From: Bacteroidia bacterium | GTDB lineage: Bacteria; Bacteroidota; Bacteroidia; UKL13-3 | Direction of reading: 5' to 3' | Length of the DNA: 49,227 bases | Assembly: GCA_020049855.1 (NCBI GenBank) | Contig: JAGVLJ010000010.1 | Coordinates: forward strand, 1 to 49,227 | Shown here: piece by piece, positions 1-8,142 of the stretch | How the letters are laid out: the number at the start of each line of letters is the position of its first letter | Position numbering within the stretch: position 1 is the stretch's first letter | Program-made: the position numbers and the translations under genes | The notes under the pieces: generated by a model | Databases searched by the model: none | What the model saw: only the letters and a program-made list of their open reading frames with translations | What the model was told of the DNA's origin: nothing

Positions 1-29
1 CCTTGAATGGCAAATATAGTTTTTTACTT

Positions 30-236
30 AGTTGAAAAGGAGAGCCGATGAATGCAAGTTTCACAACGCGGATTAACACCCCGCAGTTTAGAAAGTCGCT
101 AAGTGATAAACCGTGAGGTATCCACTGAAGTAAGTGAAACTGCGAGAGGTTGTACTGACGAACAGAAACTGAATACGAGGCATTATCTGGCGGATGAGGT
201 AGCACATCATATCAAAGTCCAAAGAGTAGCAAAAGA
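30..236 (+). mobile_element. Group II intron-like RNA relic (5' domain I-like)
   Basis: This stretch has no open frame but looks like structured RNA. Bases 54-64 can pair with 134-143 (gtttcac/gtgaaac core), enclosing a small hairpin gcgg (68-71)/ccgc (81-84). The later text (ctgacgaacagaaactgaatacgaggc, then caaagtccaaagagtag) resembles the part of bacterial group II intron domain I that precedes the intron-encoded reverse transcriptase. No reverse transcriptase, domain V or 3' end follows. At about 236 the sequence changes into a restriction-gene fragment on the other strand, so this would be a truncated remnant. The family assignment is from remembered sequence style, not a search; the pairing is directly visible. 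Confidence 0.4.
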
Positions 237-480
237 TTTGTAATGTATTGGCAATATTGTTTGGCTTGTTCCCATCCGAGTGCAGCGGCTACCGAAGTCT
301 TTTTGGCTTCAAAAACTGCAAGCCGTTTGCCGTCCTTTACTAATAAAACATAATCGCTGTATTGAATTCTTCAATTACCTGAGTACGGTCAGTAATATTC
401 CAGTGTGCTTATTTTAATCGGTTGTCAATGATTTTATTACAGGTTCTCTCTTCGTTCAAATTTAAGTTTTGAGTAACCCA
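236..480 (-). pseudogene. Broken N-terminal fragment of type I restriction subunit HsdR
   Basis: Read on the minus strand, two frames carry the start of an HsdR-type protein. The first (about 480 to 370) reads NEERTCNKIIDNRLK, then a TAA stop at 411-409, then AHWNITDRTQVIEE. The second, one base out of frame (about 372 to 236), reads YSDYVLLVKDGKRLAVFEAKK and then GWEQAKQYCQYI. This is the N-terminal PD-(D/E)xK nuclease region of HsdR (SDYV, then FEAK). No in-frame ATG is seen. The stop, the frameshift and the loss of everything after QYCQYI, where intron-like sequence begins, show a dead gene. No hsdM or hsdS is present. Confidence 0.75.
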
Positions 481-657
481 TATTATTATTATGAACCAAC
501 GTAATTGTGCAAGATGGAGACAACCTTTAATTTAGCGACTACCTATCAGAGTCAATCTCTCGTTGGGCAAATAACTCAAAGTGACTTTTATTTCGATTAC
601 TGGACTGCTCTTGCTCTGCTACTTGCACTACATTATTCACTATTCCAATTTTCACAC

Positions 658-687
658 TTGCAAAGCCCGGTCTTTTGCCTATCTTTG
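658..687 (+). promoter_or_regulatory. Bacteroidota-type promoter for the initiator tRNA
   Basis: TTG at 658-660, a 19-base spacer and TATCTTTG at 680-687 match the Bacteroidota TTTG/TAnnTTTG consensus. The tRNA begins 12 bases after the -7 box. Confidence 0.75.
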
Positions 688-699
688 CGCCCACAAAAT

Positions 700-774
<75 letters not shown>

Positions 775-780
775 AGCAAA

Positions 781-812
781 AGAAACCCCGAAAACCGGGG
801 TTTCTTTATTTT
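781..812 (+). terminator. Terminator or attenuator between tRNA-fMet and era
   Basis: A perfect 10-bp stem (781-790 with 796-805) with a 5-base loop, then a T-rich tail interrupted by A (ttattttac). The era start codon follows 8 bases after the tail. Either era is transcribed by read-through or its promoter overlaps this hairpin. Confidence 0.75.
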
Positions 813-819
813 ACAACAA

Positions 820-1701
820 ATGACACACAAGGCCGGTTTCGTAAGCATTATTGGTAAGCCCAACGTGGGCAAGTCAACGCTTATCAATGAATTGGTAGGC
901 GCAAAACTTTCCATTATCACCGCCAAAGCCCAAACCACCCGTCACCGTATACTGGGCATTGTTAGTGACGAAAATTACCAGGTTATTTTTTCGGATACGC
1001 CCGGCATTATCAAACCTAAATACCTGCTGCACGAGCGCATGATGGGCTCGGTAGAGCAAAGCCTGCAGGACGGAGATTTGCTGCTGCTGGTGATTGCGTG
1101 GGAGGAAAAACAACTGGACGAAGAAGTGTTAAAACGCCTGCAAAAAAACAAAGCGCCTGTAATTGGGGTATTGAACAAAGTAGATCTGGCAACCTCGCAG
1201 GAGGATGTAGTGGCTCGCGTGGAGGCATTGAAAAAAGAAATAACCTGCCTAGATTTTGTAGCTGCATCGGCCAAAGAAAAATTCAATACCAAACGCATTT
1301 TCCAACTCATTCTGGAGCATTTGCCCGAGAGCCCTGCCTTTTTTCCTAAAGACCAGCTCACCGACAGGCCCGAACGTTTTTTTGCCTCGGAAATAGTGCG
1401 CGAAAAAATATTTATGTACCTGCGCGAAGAACTGCCCTATAGCTGCGAGGTGGAGATTATGGAGTTTAAAGAAGAGGAAAACATCATACGCATTTATGCC
1501 GATATATACGTGCTGCGCGACTCGCAAAAAATTATTTTGATAGGAGCAGGCGGGCGTAATTTGAAAAAAATAGGCACTGAAGCGCGCAAGGACCTTGAAG
1601 CTTTTTTCAATAAAAAAGTGTATCTGGAGCAACACGTAAAAGTGCGCGACAACTGGCGGGATGATACGAATTATTTAAAATCATTTGGCTACACCGATTA
1701 A
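820..1701 (+). CDS. era: GTPase Era
   Basis: Era binds the 3' end of 16S rRNA and helps mature the 30S subunit. The 293-residue product has the G1 loop GKPNVGKST near the N-terminus, the G3 motif DTPG, the G4 motif NKVD and, after the GTPase domain, a C-terminal KH-type RNA-binding domain with the signature GAGGRNLKKIG. Length is normal for Era. The ATG at 820 begins directly with the conserved start (MTHKAGFVSIIG). It follows the initiator-tRNA terminator and precedes der by 6 bases, so the two ribosome-assembly GTPases are probably cotranscribed. Confidence 0.97.
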   Translation: MTHKAGFVSIIGKPNVGKSTLINELVGAKLSIITAKAQTTRHRILGIVSDENYQVIFSDTPGIIKPKYLLHERMMGSVEQSLQDGDLLLLVIAWEEKQLDEEVLKRLQKNKAPVIGVLNKVDLATSQEDVVARVEALKKEITCLDFVAASAKEKFNTKRIFQLILEHLPESPAFFPKDQLTDRPERFFASEIVREKIFMYLREELPYSCEVEIMEFKEEENIIRIYADIYVLRDSQKIILIGAGGRNLKKIGTEARKDLEAFFNKKVYLEQHVKVRDNWRDDTNYLKSFGYTD

Positions 1702-1707
1702 TACACC

Positions 1708-3015
1708 ATGACACGCATAGCAGCCATAGTGGGGCGACCCAACGTAGGAAAATCAACCCTTTTTAACCGCCTGATAGGCGAACGAAAAGCCATTGTTGAC
1801 GATTTTAGCGGAGTAACCCGCGACCGTCATTATGGAATGGTGGAATGGAACGGGGAAGAATTTACCCTGATAGATACGGGCGGTTTTGTGGCTGATAGCG
1901 AAGATGTGTTTGAGAAGGAGATAAACCATCAGGTAAAAATTGCTGTAGAAGAAGCAGCCGTAATTTTATTTATGGTGGATGTGAGCACCGGCATTACTCC
2001 GCTGGATGAAAGCATTGCCGACCTGCTGCGCAGAAGCAAAAAACAGGTATTGCTGGTGGTAAACAAAGTTGACACTAGTGAAAAAATGAATGATATTCAT
2101 GAGTTTTATTCACTGGGATTTGACGAATTGTACCCCTTAGCTTCGGCTTCGGGCAGCGGCACAGGCGAAATACTGGATGAAGTACTAAAACGCCTTCCTC
2201 CGGCACCTGAGGAAAAAGAAGAAGCCGCCTTGCCACGCATTGCTATTGTAGGACGACCTAATGTGGGGAAATCATCGCTGGTAAATGCCCTTTTGGGTGA
2301 TGAACGCAATATTGTAACTGATGTGCCAGGCACCACCCGCGATTCCATTGATACCTTGTACAATGTTTTTGGGAAAGAATTTATACTAGTTGATACAGCG
2401 GGGATTCGTAAAAAAGGAAAGGTGCATGATGATATTGAGTTCTACTCAGTGATGCGTTCCCTTCGCACGCTCGAAAATGCCGATATTGTAGTGTTGGTAA
2501 TTGATGCAATACAGGGAATTGACTCGCAGGATGTAAACCTGTTTTACCTTGCCAATAAAAATAATAAAGGAGTGGTGGTGCTTGTGAATAAGTGGGATTT
2601 GATAGAAAAGGAAACAAACACAGCCCGCGATTATGAAAAAATGGTGAAAGAAAAACTGCAGCCTTTTACCGATGTACCTGTATTGTTTATTTCGGCCCTC
2701 ACCAAACAGCGTGTGCATAAAGCCGTGGAAACTTTTTTAGAAGTTTATGAAAACCGAAAAAAACGCATTACCACAAGCAAACTCAACGACTTTTTACAAG
2801 AGATTACCGAGCATTATCCACCCCCGGCAATAAAGGGCAAGTTTGTGAAAATCAAATATGTTACGCAACTTCCCGGATATTATCCTGCCTTTGCATTCTT
2901 CTGCAATCTTCCGCAGTACCTGCGCGAACCCTATAAAAGGTATATCGAAAACCAGTTACGTGAGCGGTTTGATTTCAAGGGAGTTAGTATTAGATTATTT
3001 TTTAGAAAAAAATAA
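1708..3015 (+). CDS. der: Ribosome-assembly GTPase Der (EngA)
   Basis: Der is a double-domain GTPase needed for 50S subunit assembly. The 435-residue protein carries two complete G domains. The first has [13 protein letters not shown] and NKVD; the second, from about residue 178, has [13 protein letters not shown] and NKWD. The C-terminal KH-like domain follows from about residue 350. Length and order fit the family. The start ATG is 6 bases after the era stop. Its coding end overlaps no other gene, and a promoter for the next lipoprotein begins 6 bases after the stop codon. Confidence 0.97.
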   Translation: MTRIAAIVGRPNVGKSTLFNRLIGERKAIVDDFSGVTRDRHYGMVEWNGEEFTLIDTGGFVADSEDVFEKEINHQVKIAVEEAAVILFMVDVSTGITPLDESIADLLRRSKKQVLLVVNKVDTSEKMNDIHEFYSLGFDELYPLASASGSGTGEILDEVLKRLPPAPEEKEEAALPRIAIVGRPNVGKSSLVNALLGDERNIVTDVPGTTRDSIDTLYNVFGKEFILVDTAGIRKKGKVHDDIEFYSVMRSLRTLENADIVVLVIDAIQGIDSQDVNLFYLANKNNKGVVVLVNKWDLIEKETNTARDYEKMVKEKLQPFTDVPVLFISALTKQRVHKAVETFLEVYENRKKRITTSKLNDFLQEITEHYPPPAIKGKFVKIKYVTQLPGYYPAFAFFCNLPQYLREPYKRYIENQLRERFDFKGVSIRLFFRKK

Positions 3016-3020
3016 AAAAT

Positions 3021-3051
3021 TTTGCATTTCTCATTTCACCTTGTATATTCG
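3021..3051 (+). promoter_or_regulatory. Bacteroidota-type promoter for the small lipoprotein at 3090
   Basis: TTTG at 3021-3024, a 19-base spacer and TATATTCG at 3044-3051, a near-consensus TAnnTTTG box. The start codon is 38 bases downstream. Confidence 0.65.
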
Positions 3052-3089
3052 CACCCAATTTGTTAATCACCATTAAACTTCAAACCAAA

Positions 3090-3317
3090 ATGAAAAAAGT
3101 ATTTTCAGTATTAGCTCTTGCATCTGCCCTGGCTTTCGTTGCTTGCGGTGGAGAGAAAAAAACAGAAGAAACACCAGTTACTGAGGCACCTGCAAATGCA
3201 GATTCTTTAATGAATGCCACAGAAGAAGTTGCTCCTGCTACTGACAGCACTGCTGCTCCAGCTGATAGTGCCGCTGCTACAGTTGCTCCGGCTGAAGGTG
3301 ATCATGCTGCTCACTAA
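3090..3317 (+). CDS. Small Ala/Glu/Asp-rich lipoprotein, function unknown
   Basis: A 75-residue exported protein. The N-terminus MKKVFSVLALASALAFVACGG is a signal peptide with a loose lipobox and a cysteine at position 20, so it is probably a lipoprotein. The mature part is low-complexity and acidic, rich in Ala, Thr, Glu, Pro and Asp with repeated ADS/TDS and APA units, and ends DHAAH. I chose the ATG at 3090 because it starts the signal peptide; an earlier in-frame ATG at 3060 would place ten extra residues before it. It has its own promoter and a strong terminator, so it is a single-gene unit, probably well expressed. No function can be assigned. Confidence 0.8.
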   Translation: MKKVFSVLALASALAFVACGGEKKTEETPVTEAPANADSLMNATEEVAPATDSTAAPADSAAATVAPAEGDHAAH

Positions 3318-3351
3318 GCAAGAAGGTAATCAAAAAAATTGATTGAAAGGA

Positions 3352-3379
3352 AGAGTGCAGGCGATGCACTCTTTTTTTT
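3352..3379 (+). terminator. Rho-independent terminator after the small lipoprotein gene
   Basis: Arms agagtgca (3352-3359) and tgcactct (3365-3372) form a perfect 8-bp stem with a 5-base loop, followed by seven T residues. Confidence 0.85.
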
Positions 3380-3393
3380 GTTATTTTTGAACC

Positions 3394-3585
3394 ATGAAAA
3401 AGATATTTTCAGTAGTTATAATTAGTATAGGATTGAGCTTTGGTTGCTCCTCGGGGAAAAACGAACAGCAACCTACCACTGACGATACCACTCTTTTAGT
3501 AAATGACTCCATTGATGCACAATTGAAAAAAGCGGAGGAACTAGTAAAAGACGATACCACCACTGCAGAAGAAACCAACTTTTAA
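3394..3585 (+). CDS. Small acidic lipoprotein, function unknown
   Basis: A 63-residue protein beginning MKKIFSVVIISIGLSFGCSSG, a lipoprotein signal with cysteine at position 18. The mature part is acidic and Thr-rich with no recognisable domain. The box TATTTTTG (3382-3389) lies only 4 bases before the ATG, so the mRNA may be leaderless. The stop codon abuts the ATG of the next gene with no gap. Both products are small acidic lipoproteins with ordered DS(I/A)-type segments and may be distant relatives. The function is unknown. Confidence 0.75.
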   Translation: MKKIFSVVIISIGLSFGCSSGKNEQQPTTDDTTLLVNDSIDAQLKKAEELVKDDTTTAEETNF

Positions 3586-3786
3586 ATGAAACAACTTCTC
3601 CTTATAGCCGCACTCGCAACTACTTGTGCAATAGGTTGCACAACTGCTCAGGAAGAAAAAGATACCGACATGGCAGTAGAACAAAATGTGATTTCCGATC
3701 AACAAAAACTCGACTCGGCCGAAGCAGCAATCAACAAATTAATGGAATCGGTGTCTGACGATTCGGTGATGAAATCAATAAAATAA
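3586..3786 (+). CDS. Small acidic lipoprotein, function unknown
   Basis: A 66-residue protein beginning MKQLLLIAALATTCAIGCTTAQ. The second cysteine (position 18, after AIG) is the likely lipidation site. The remaining 48 residues are polar and acidic (SDQQKLDSAEAAINKLMES) and could form one helix. It starts immediately after the stop of the previous small lipoprotein gene, so the pair is translated from one mRNA. No family is recognised. Confidence 0.75.
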   Translation: MKQLLLIAALATTCAIGCTTAQEEKDTDMAVEQNVISDQQKLDSAEAAINKLMESVSDDSVMKSIK

Positions 3787-3848
3787 TATATTCTTATAAA
3801 ACTCGTTGCCACTTTTAGCAACTTCATTGATTTCTTATACAGAAAAAA

Positions 3849-5447
3849 TTATTTTAAATAGTAGCCTGTATTCTGCAACACGCGGATAGCTGAAGCAATA
3901 GCCTTATCCGACTGATTGATGATGTAAAAGTATCCATTATCTTTCCAAAGCTGTCGGGCAATAAGTGCTCTGGTTAAAGTGTACATCCATAACCCTGAAG
4001 TTTTTACTTCATCCTGCGTATAAGTTATATTATTGGCCTTGATAAAATCGAGCAGTTCGGCCATCAGGTGGTGCTGTGAATCGAATGTTTTATCAAACTC
4101 TTCCACAGTTGCATATCCGGCCAGCTCTTTTGTATGTTCATCGTGGTAGCTAAAGGCAAATTTGCTCAACAATCCGATAGAAAGCACTTCAGTTAAAAAA
4201 GCAGAGCGCATGGTGGTATCAAACGGAACAAACACATCGGGTTTAATTCCACCACCTCCGTACACCACCCGTCCGTTATGCGTTTTAAAAACTTCACCCT
4301 TCGCTTCTTTCGAACTATCTTCAACAGTTAACTCTCCATTGGAGAAACGTTCAAAAATTTCATGTTCGTACGCATCGGTATTGGCTTCATAGGGTTTTTG
4401 TATGCAACGACCCGAAGGAGTGTAGTACCGCGACACCGTGAGGCGCAATGCCGAGCCATCGCTTAGCTGAAACGGTTGCTGCACCAGTCCTTTTCCAAAC
4501 GACCTGCGGCCAACAATTACCCCGCGGTCCCAATCCTGAACAGCTCCTGCAAAAATTTCGCTGGCCGAAGCACTGGTTTCATCAATAAGCACCACCAGAT
4601 CTCCTTTTTCAAATAAACCTGCATGTTTGGTTTTGTATTCGCTGCGCGAGGTGCTTCTTCCCTGTGTGTACACTACCAGTTTGCCGTCTTCCAGTACTTC
4701 GTCCACCATTTTTGATACTTCTTCGAGGTAACCTCCCGGATTTCCCCTCAGGTCGATCACCAGTTTAGTGATTCCCTTTTTTTTGAACTCCTGCAAAGCA
4801 GCGGTAAACTCATTATACGTGGTGGCTGCAAATCGGCTTATTTTAATATATCCCGTTTGGGCATTAAGTTTATACGAAGCCTCTACACTGTAAATAGGAA
4901 TGGTGTTGCGGGTAATAGTGTACTCGATAAGTTTAGGCACTCCCCTGCGGAAAACAGATACAGAAACCTGTGTTCCCTTTTTTCCTTTAAGCAGTCGGGT
5001 TACGTCTTCATTTTTAATATGAATGCCTGCCACTTTTTTTCCGTTCACCTGTACAATGCGATCACCGGCCTGAATGCCCAATTGCTGCGATGGGCCACCG
5101 CTTATGGGAGTTACCACCACAATGGTATCGCCCACAATATTAAACTCTACCCCTATGCCTTCAAAATTTCCTTCCAGCGGTTCGTTTACTGCTTGCAGGT
5201 CTTTAGCCGCAATGTACGCTGAATGGGGATCGAGGGTATGCAGAAACTGATTGATGGCATCGTCTTCTGCCTGTTCAAAATTAATGGTATCCACATACAT
5301 GGCATCCACCAGATTTAGTATTTCGGCCAGCTTGGTATCAGGTGTGTTGGTAAAACTACGTTGTCCGGCCGGACGAAGTATTATTCCCGCTGCTACCCCC
5401 AGGGCAACAAGCGAAGTGTAAATTAAGGGTCTCCAGGGATTGTTCAT
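3849..5447 (-). CDS. S41-family C-terminal processing protease (CtpA/Tsp type)
   Basis: A secreted or periplasmic serine protease that trims C-terminal ends of exported proteins. One N-terminal membrane anchor (residues about 10-27) is followed by a PDZ domain (GIQAGDRIVQVNGKKV) and the S41 catalytic core. The core includes the substrate-binding strand LVIDLRGNPGGYLEE, the nucleophile region DETSASASEIFAGA (Ser at about residue 300) and the general-base lysine in RRSFGKGLVQQPF. About 532 residues is usual for Bacteroidota members. I prefer the ATG at 5447; an in-frame GTG three codons earlier is possible. It is divergent from the kinase gene at 5523, with a -7 box TATATTTG on the minus strand at 5471-5464. 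Confidence 0.93.
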   Translation of the reverse strand: MNNPWRPLIYTSLVALGVAAGIILRPAGQRSFTNTPDTKLAEILNLVDAMYVDTINFEQAEDDAINQFLHTLDPHSAYIAAKDLQAVNEPLEGNFEGIGVEFNIVGDTIVVVTPISGGPSQQLGIQAGDRIVQVNGKKVAGIHIKNEDVTRLLKGKKGTQVSVSVFRRGVPKLIEYTITRNTIPIYSVEASYKLNAQTGYIKISRFAATTYNEFTAALQEFKKKGITKLVIDLRGNPGGYLEEVSKMVDEVLEDGKLVVYTQGRSTSRSEYKTKHAGLFEKGDLVVLIDETSASASEIFAGAVQDWDRGVIVGRRSFGKGLVQQPFQLSDGSALRLTVSRYYTPSGRCIQKPYEANTDAYEHEIFERFSNGELTVEDSSKEAKGEVFKTHNGRVVYGGGGIKPDVFVPFDTTMRSAFLTEVLSIGLLSKFAFSYHDEHTKELAGYATVEEFDKTFDSQHHLMAELLDFIKANNITYTQDEVKTSGLWMYTLTRALIARQLWKDNGYFYIINQSDKAIASAIRVLQNTGYYLK

Positions 5448-5463
5448 GTTGTGCACAAGTGTT

Positions 5464-5516
5464 CAAATATAAAACCAAGAACAGGGCTTTTTTGACGAAG
5501 GGAAAATATATTTTTG
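5464..5516. promoter_or_regulatory. Divergent promoter pair between S41 protease and MurNAc/GlcNAc kinase
   Basis: Minus strand: TATATTTG at 5471-5464, 16 bases before the protease ATG. Plus strand: TATTTTTG at 5509-5516, 6 bases before the kinase ATG. Neither has a convincing TTG at exactly 19 bases, so the -33 elements are weak or replaced by activator binding. Confidence 0.5.
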
Positions 5517-5522
5517 TTCACG

Positions 5523-6365
5523 ATGAAGCTGATAGCTGATAGCGGTTCAACCAAAACAGAATGGTGCTTGGTACAAACACCTGATAACACACGGATTATT
5601 ACCACCGAGGGAATTAATCCGTATTATCAGAATACGCAGGATGTGGAAGCCATTATTGAAAAAAGTTTGGTGGCGGTGCTTGATACGCAGCTGGTGACTG
5701 AAATTTATTATTATGGTGCGGGTTGTTCAAACGAGCGTAAAAAGCAGATTGTACACCGTGCACTTACCCGTTATTTTCCATCAGCTCATACCGAAGTAAA
5801 CCATGATGTGATGGCTGCAGCCCGCTCATTGTGTAACCGCGAGCGTGGAATGGTGGCCATACTTGGCACAGGCTCCAACTCGGTTTTGTTTGACGGAGAA
5901 AAAATTATTGCCAATGTGCCGTCACTCGGTTTTACACTGGGAGATGAAGGCAGTGGCGGCTATATAGGAAAAGAATTGATTAAACAATTTTTGTACGGAG
6001 AACTTGACAGGGACGTACATCATCAGTTTGAAAAGGAATATGAGTTGAGTAAGGATGCTATTTTAGAAAAAGTATATCACCAGCCTTTACCCAACCGCTT
6101 TATGGCCGGGTTTACCCGTTTTGTACATGAGCATATACACAATCCCGGATTAAACCGCCTGGTGGTTTCGGCTTTTGAAGAGTTTATTCATCGGCATATT
6201 TCAAAATACCCCGATTATCACCACACTCTCCTGCACTGCACCGGTTCAGTGGCATTTGTATTTAAAGAACAGTTGCAGCAAGCTTGCACCAATAAACAGG
6301 TTTCATTAGGCAGGGTAGTAAAAAACCCGCTGAACGGATTAGTTCAATACCATTTACACCAGTGA
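5523..6365 (+). CDS. BadF/BadG/BcrA/BcrD-family sugar kinase, probably MurNAc/GlcNAc kinase
   Basis: An ASKHA-fold ATPase of 280 residues. The phosphate-1 loop DSGSTKTEW is near the N-terminus, GTGSNSVLF is at about residue 117, and the GDEGSGGYIGKE segment is typical of N-acetylglucosamine kinase-like members. Clostridium MurK, a kinase of MurNAc and GlcNAc, belongs to this family. Here the stop codon overlaps the start of murQ, which supports the reading that the kinase makes MurNAc-6-phosphate for MurQ, possibly GlcNAc-6-phosphate as well. The ATG at 5523 is chosen because the promoter box ends at 5516; an upstream TTG at 5514 would lie within that box. Confidence 0.85.
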   Translation: MKLIADSGSTKTEWCLVQTPDNTRIITTEGINPYYQNTQDVEAIIEKSLVAVLDTQLVTEIYYYGAGCSNERKKQIVHRALTRYFPSAHTEVNHDVMAAARSLCNRERGMVAILGTGSNSVLFDGEKIIANVPSLGFTLGDEGSGGYIGKELIKQFLYGELDRDVHHQFEKEYELSKDAILEKVYHQPLPNRFMAGFTRFVHEHIHNPGLNRLVVSAFEEFIHRHISKYPDYHHTLLHCTGSVAFVFKEQLQQACTNKQVSLGRVVKNPLNGLVQYHLHQ

Positions 6366-7177
6366 AAAAAAAAGCATTTAAAAAAACTACCGAGAGTGAT
6401 TCGCATTACAACCATTTGGAAAAAATGAGTGTAAAAAATTTATTGCTCAGCATAAACCGCGAAGACCAAACGGTGCCGTTGGCTATAGCCAAAGTAATTC
6501 CGCGCATAGAAAACCTGGTAAAAATAATTGTGCAGCAAATGAAACAAGGTGGGCGATTGTTTTACATGGGTGCAGGCACTAGCGGGCGATTGGGTATTGT
6601 AGATGCCAGTGAATGCCCCCCCACTTTTGGGGTATCGCACGGAATGGTAATTGGGTTGATAGCCGGAGGTGATAAAGCCATTCGCAAAGCGGTAGAGTTT
6701 GCCGAAGACGATAAGCAGCAGGGCTGGAAAGATTTGCTGGAACATAAAATCAACAAAAAAGATGTGGTGATAGGTATTGCCGCGTCAGGTACCACCCCAT
6801 ACGTGATTGGAGCGTTGGAAGCCTGTAATAAAAAAGGAATTATTACCGGGTGCATTACCTGCAATAAAGATAGTGATGTGAGCAAAACAGCTAACTATCC
6901 TATAGAAGTGGTAGTGGGTCCTGAGTTTGTAACCGGAAGCACCCGCATGAAAGCAGGTACTGCACAAAAATTGGTGTTGAACATGATAAGCACCAGTGTG
7001 ATGATTCAACTGGGACGTGTGCAGGGAAACAAAATGGTGGATATGCAACTGAGCAATAACAAGCTTATTGATCGCGGCACCCGAATGATTATGAAAAGCT
7101 TAGGAGTAAGCGAAACAAAAGCAAAAAAACTACTTCTAAAATTTGGTAGCGTTAGACAAGTTATTAATAACATTTAA
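6362..7177 (+). CDS. murQ: N-acetylmuramic acid 6-phosphate etherase
   Basis: MurQ cleaves the lactyl ether of MurNAc-6-phosphate, giving GlcNAc-6-phosphate and D-lactate, in cytoplasmic cell-wall sugar recovery. The 271-residue protein has the SIS fold with GAGTSGRLG (phosphosugar loop), the family signature DASECPPTFG with a catalytic Glu, and AVEFAEDD with the second catalytic Glu. EFVTGSTRMKAGTAQK follows. It starts at a GTG whose last three bases are the TGA stop of the kinase gene (GTGA overlap), so the two are translationally coupled. Nine A residues follow the GTG directly, a slippage-prone start. It is slightly shorter at the C-terminus than the roughly 300-residue E. coli enzyme. 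Confidence 0.96.
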   Translation: MKKKAFKKTTESDSHYNHLEKMSVKNLLLSINREDQTVPLAIAKVIPRIENLVKIIVQQMKQGGRLFYMGAGTSGRLGIVDASECPPTFGVSHGMVIGLIAGGDKAIRKAVEFAEDDKQQGWKDLLEHKINKKDVVIGIAASGTTPYVIGALEACNKKGIITGCITCNKDSDVSKTANYPIEVVVGPEFVTGSTRMKAGTAQKLVLNMISTSVMIQLGRVQGNKMVDMQLSNNKLIDRGTRMIMKSLGVSETKAKKLLLKFGSVRQVINNI

Positions 7178-7181
7178 ATAT

Positions 7182-7286
7182 TTGAAAAAAAAACCCTTAA
7201 CCATTCTTTTTACCCTTTGCTTTTTTGGGGTATTTAGCCAAACCATCAGCACCAAATGGACTGTATATTTCGGAAATGGGCAGTAA
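7182..7286 (+). pseudogene. Signal-peptide fragment of an interrupted gene
   Basis: Five bases after murQ a TTG opens a short frame reading KKKPLTILFTLCFFGVFSQT, a clear Bacteroidota signal peptide. It continues TKWTVYFGNGQ and stops at TAA 7284-7286. The body of the protein is missing. Within 50 bases the sequence becomes the C-terminal end of an IS3-family transposase. A plausible reading is that this is the 5' stub of the membrane-protein gene that resumes at about 7568-8101. That is inference from position, not from alignment. Confidence 0.55.
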
Positions 7287-7328
7287 AAAATCCTAACCTT
7301 TATAGAGTGTTGGGAGTATCGCAACAAG

Positions 7329-7550
7329 ACCTTCTTATTGCCTATATCGAACGATTTAACCGTAGCTATAAAGAAGACATTTTAGATGCTTACCTTTTTG
7401 AATCCATTGATCAACTTCGGGAATTATCCACCAACTGGATGAATGACTACAACCAATTCCACCATCATCAATCATTAAATAACATGAGTCCTTTAAAATA
7501 TTTAGAATCTAATCAGCATATTTGAATTGCCAATTTAAAACGGGGTACTT
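7329..7550 (+). mobile_element. IS3-family insertion sequence remnant (C-terminus of OrfB transposase)
   Basis: From about 7334 the plus strand encodes YIERFNRSYKEDILDAYLFE, followed by DYNQFHHHQSLNNMSPLKYL, and stops at 7523-7525. This is the last part of the DDE integrase domain and the C-terminal tail of IS3-group transposases, including the final catalytic Glu helix (YIERFNR...). The rest of OrfB, OrfA and the left end are absent. About 25 bases of presumed right-end sequence (ttgccaatttaaaacggggtacttaca) follow the stop. It is a dead element. Its sequence is unrelated to the other IS3 derivative at 46007. Confidence 0.85.
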
Positions 7551-7627
7551 ACAGTGGCTGCATATAATGCTTCGTAATACACATATTTTTCCCGATATTT
7601 GACGTTCATTTTGAACACTGGACAGGA

Positions 7628-8101
7628 ATGGAACATCACCCTTTAATGAAAGCATTGGTTGTATTCGGGTGGTCGGCTATTAAGTATATGGTTGGGGTAT
7701 TTCACGCACTTCTTTTTGACGTAAACCTGTTGCTCGGTATTGGACTAACCGTAGCCGGAGGAATGACCGGAGTAATTTTTTTCCTTTACGCCTGGGATAT
7801 TCTTCATAAATACTGGGTACGTATTTTTTGGCGAAAGCCGCGCAAAATAAAAATTAACCGATATCGAAGATGGTTAGTTAAATTTCTACACACCTACGGA
7901 TTATTCGGTATTGCATTTCTCACCCCCGTTATTCTCACAGTACCCATTGGAACCATGATGGCCGCAACCATAGAGCACAACAAATGGAAGATAAAACGCT
8001 ATATGCTTATTTCGTTTATCAATTGGTCGGTTTTGTTTCTTGGATTTTTTCAGTTCTTCGATATCAACGTAAAAGAATTGATACAGCGGCTTCCGTTTTA
8101 A
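7628..8101 (+). CDS. Multi-pass membrane protein, probably 5'-truncated
   Basis: A 157-residue hydrophobic protein with about four membrane segments (around residues 8-30, 36-56, 90-112 and 126-146) separated by a basic cytoplasmic loop RKPRKIKINRYRR. The pattern LTPVILTVPIGTMMAA loosely recalls re-entrant motifs of small export or DedA-like proteins, but I cannot name a family. The frame stays open upstream to 7568, and that stretch (FPIFDVHFEHWTG) looks coding. The ATG at 7628 may therefore be an internal methionine of a longer protein whose signal peptide sits at 7182, before the IS remnant. It may now be non-functional or use a new start. Confidence 0.6.
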   Translation: MEHHPLMKALVVFGWSAIKYMVGVFHALLFDVNLLLGIGLTVAGGMTGVIFFLYAWDILHKYWVRIFWRKPRKIKINRYRRWLVKFLHTYGLFGIAFLTPVILTVPIGTMMAATIEHNKWKIKRYMLISFINWSVLFLGFFQFFDINVKELIQRLPF

Positions 8102-8142
8102 AAAAAATCTATTAAAAAATGGGGCTAAACCCTAACCTTTAT

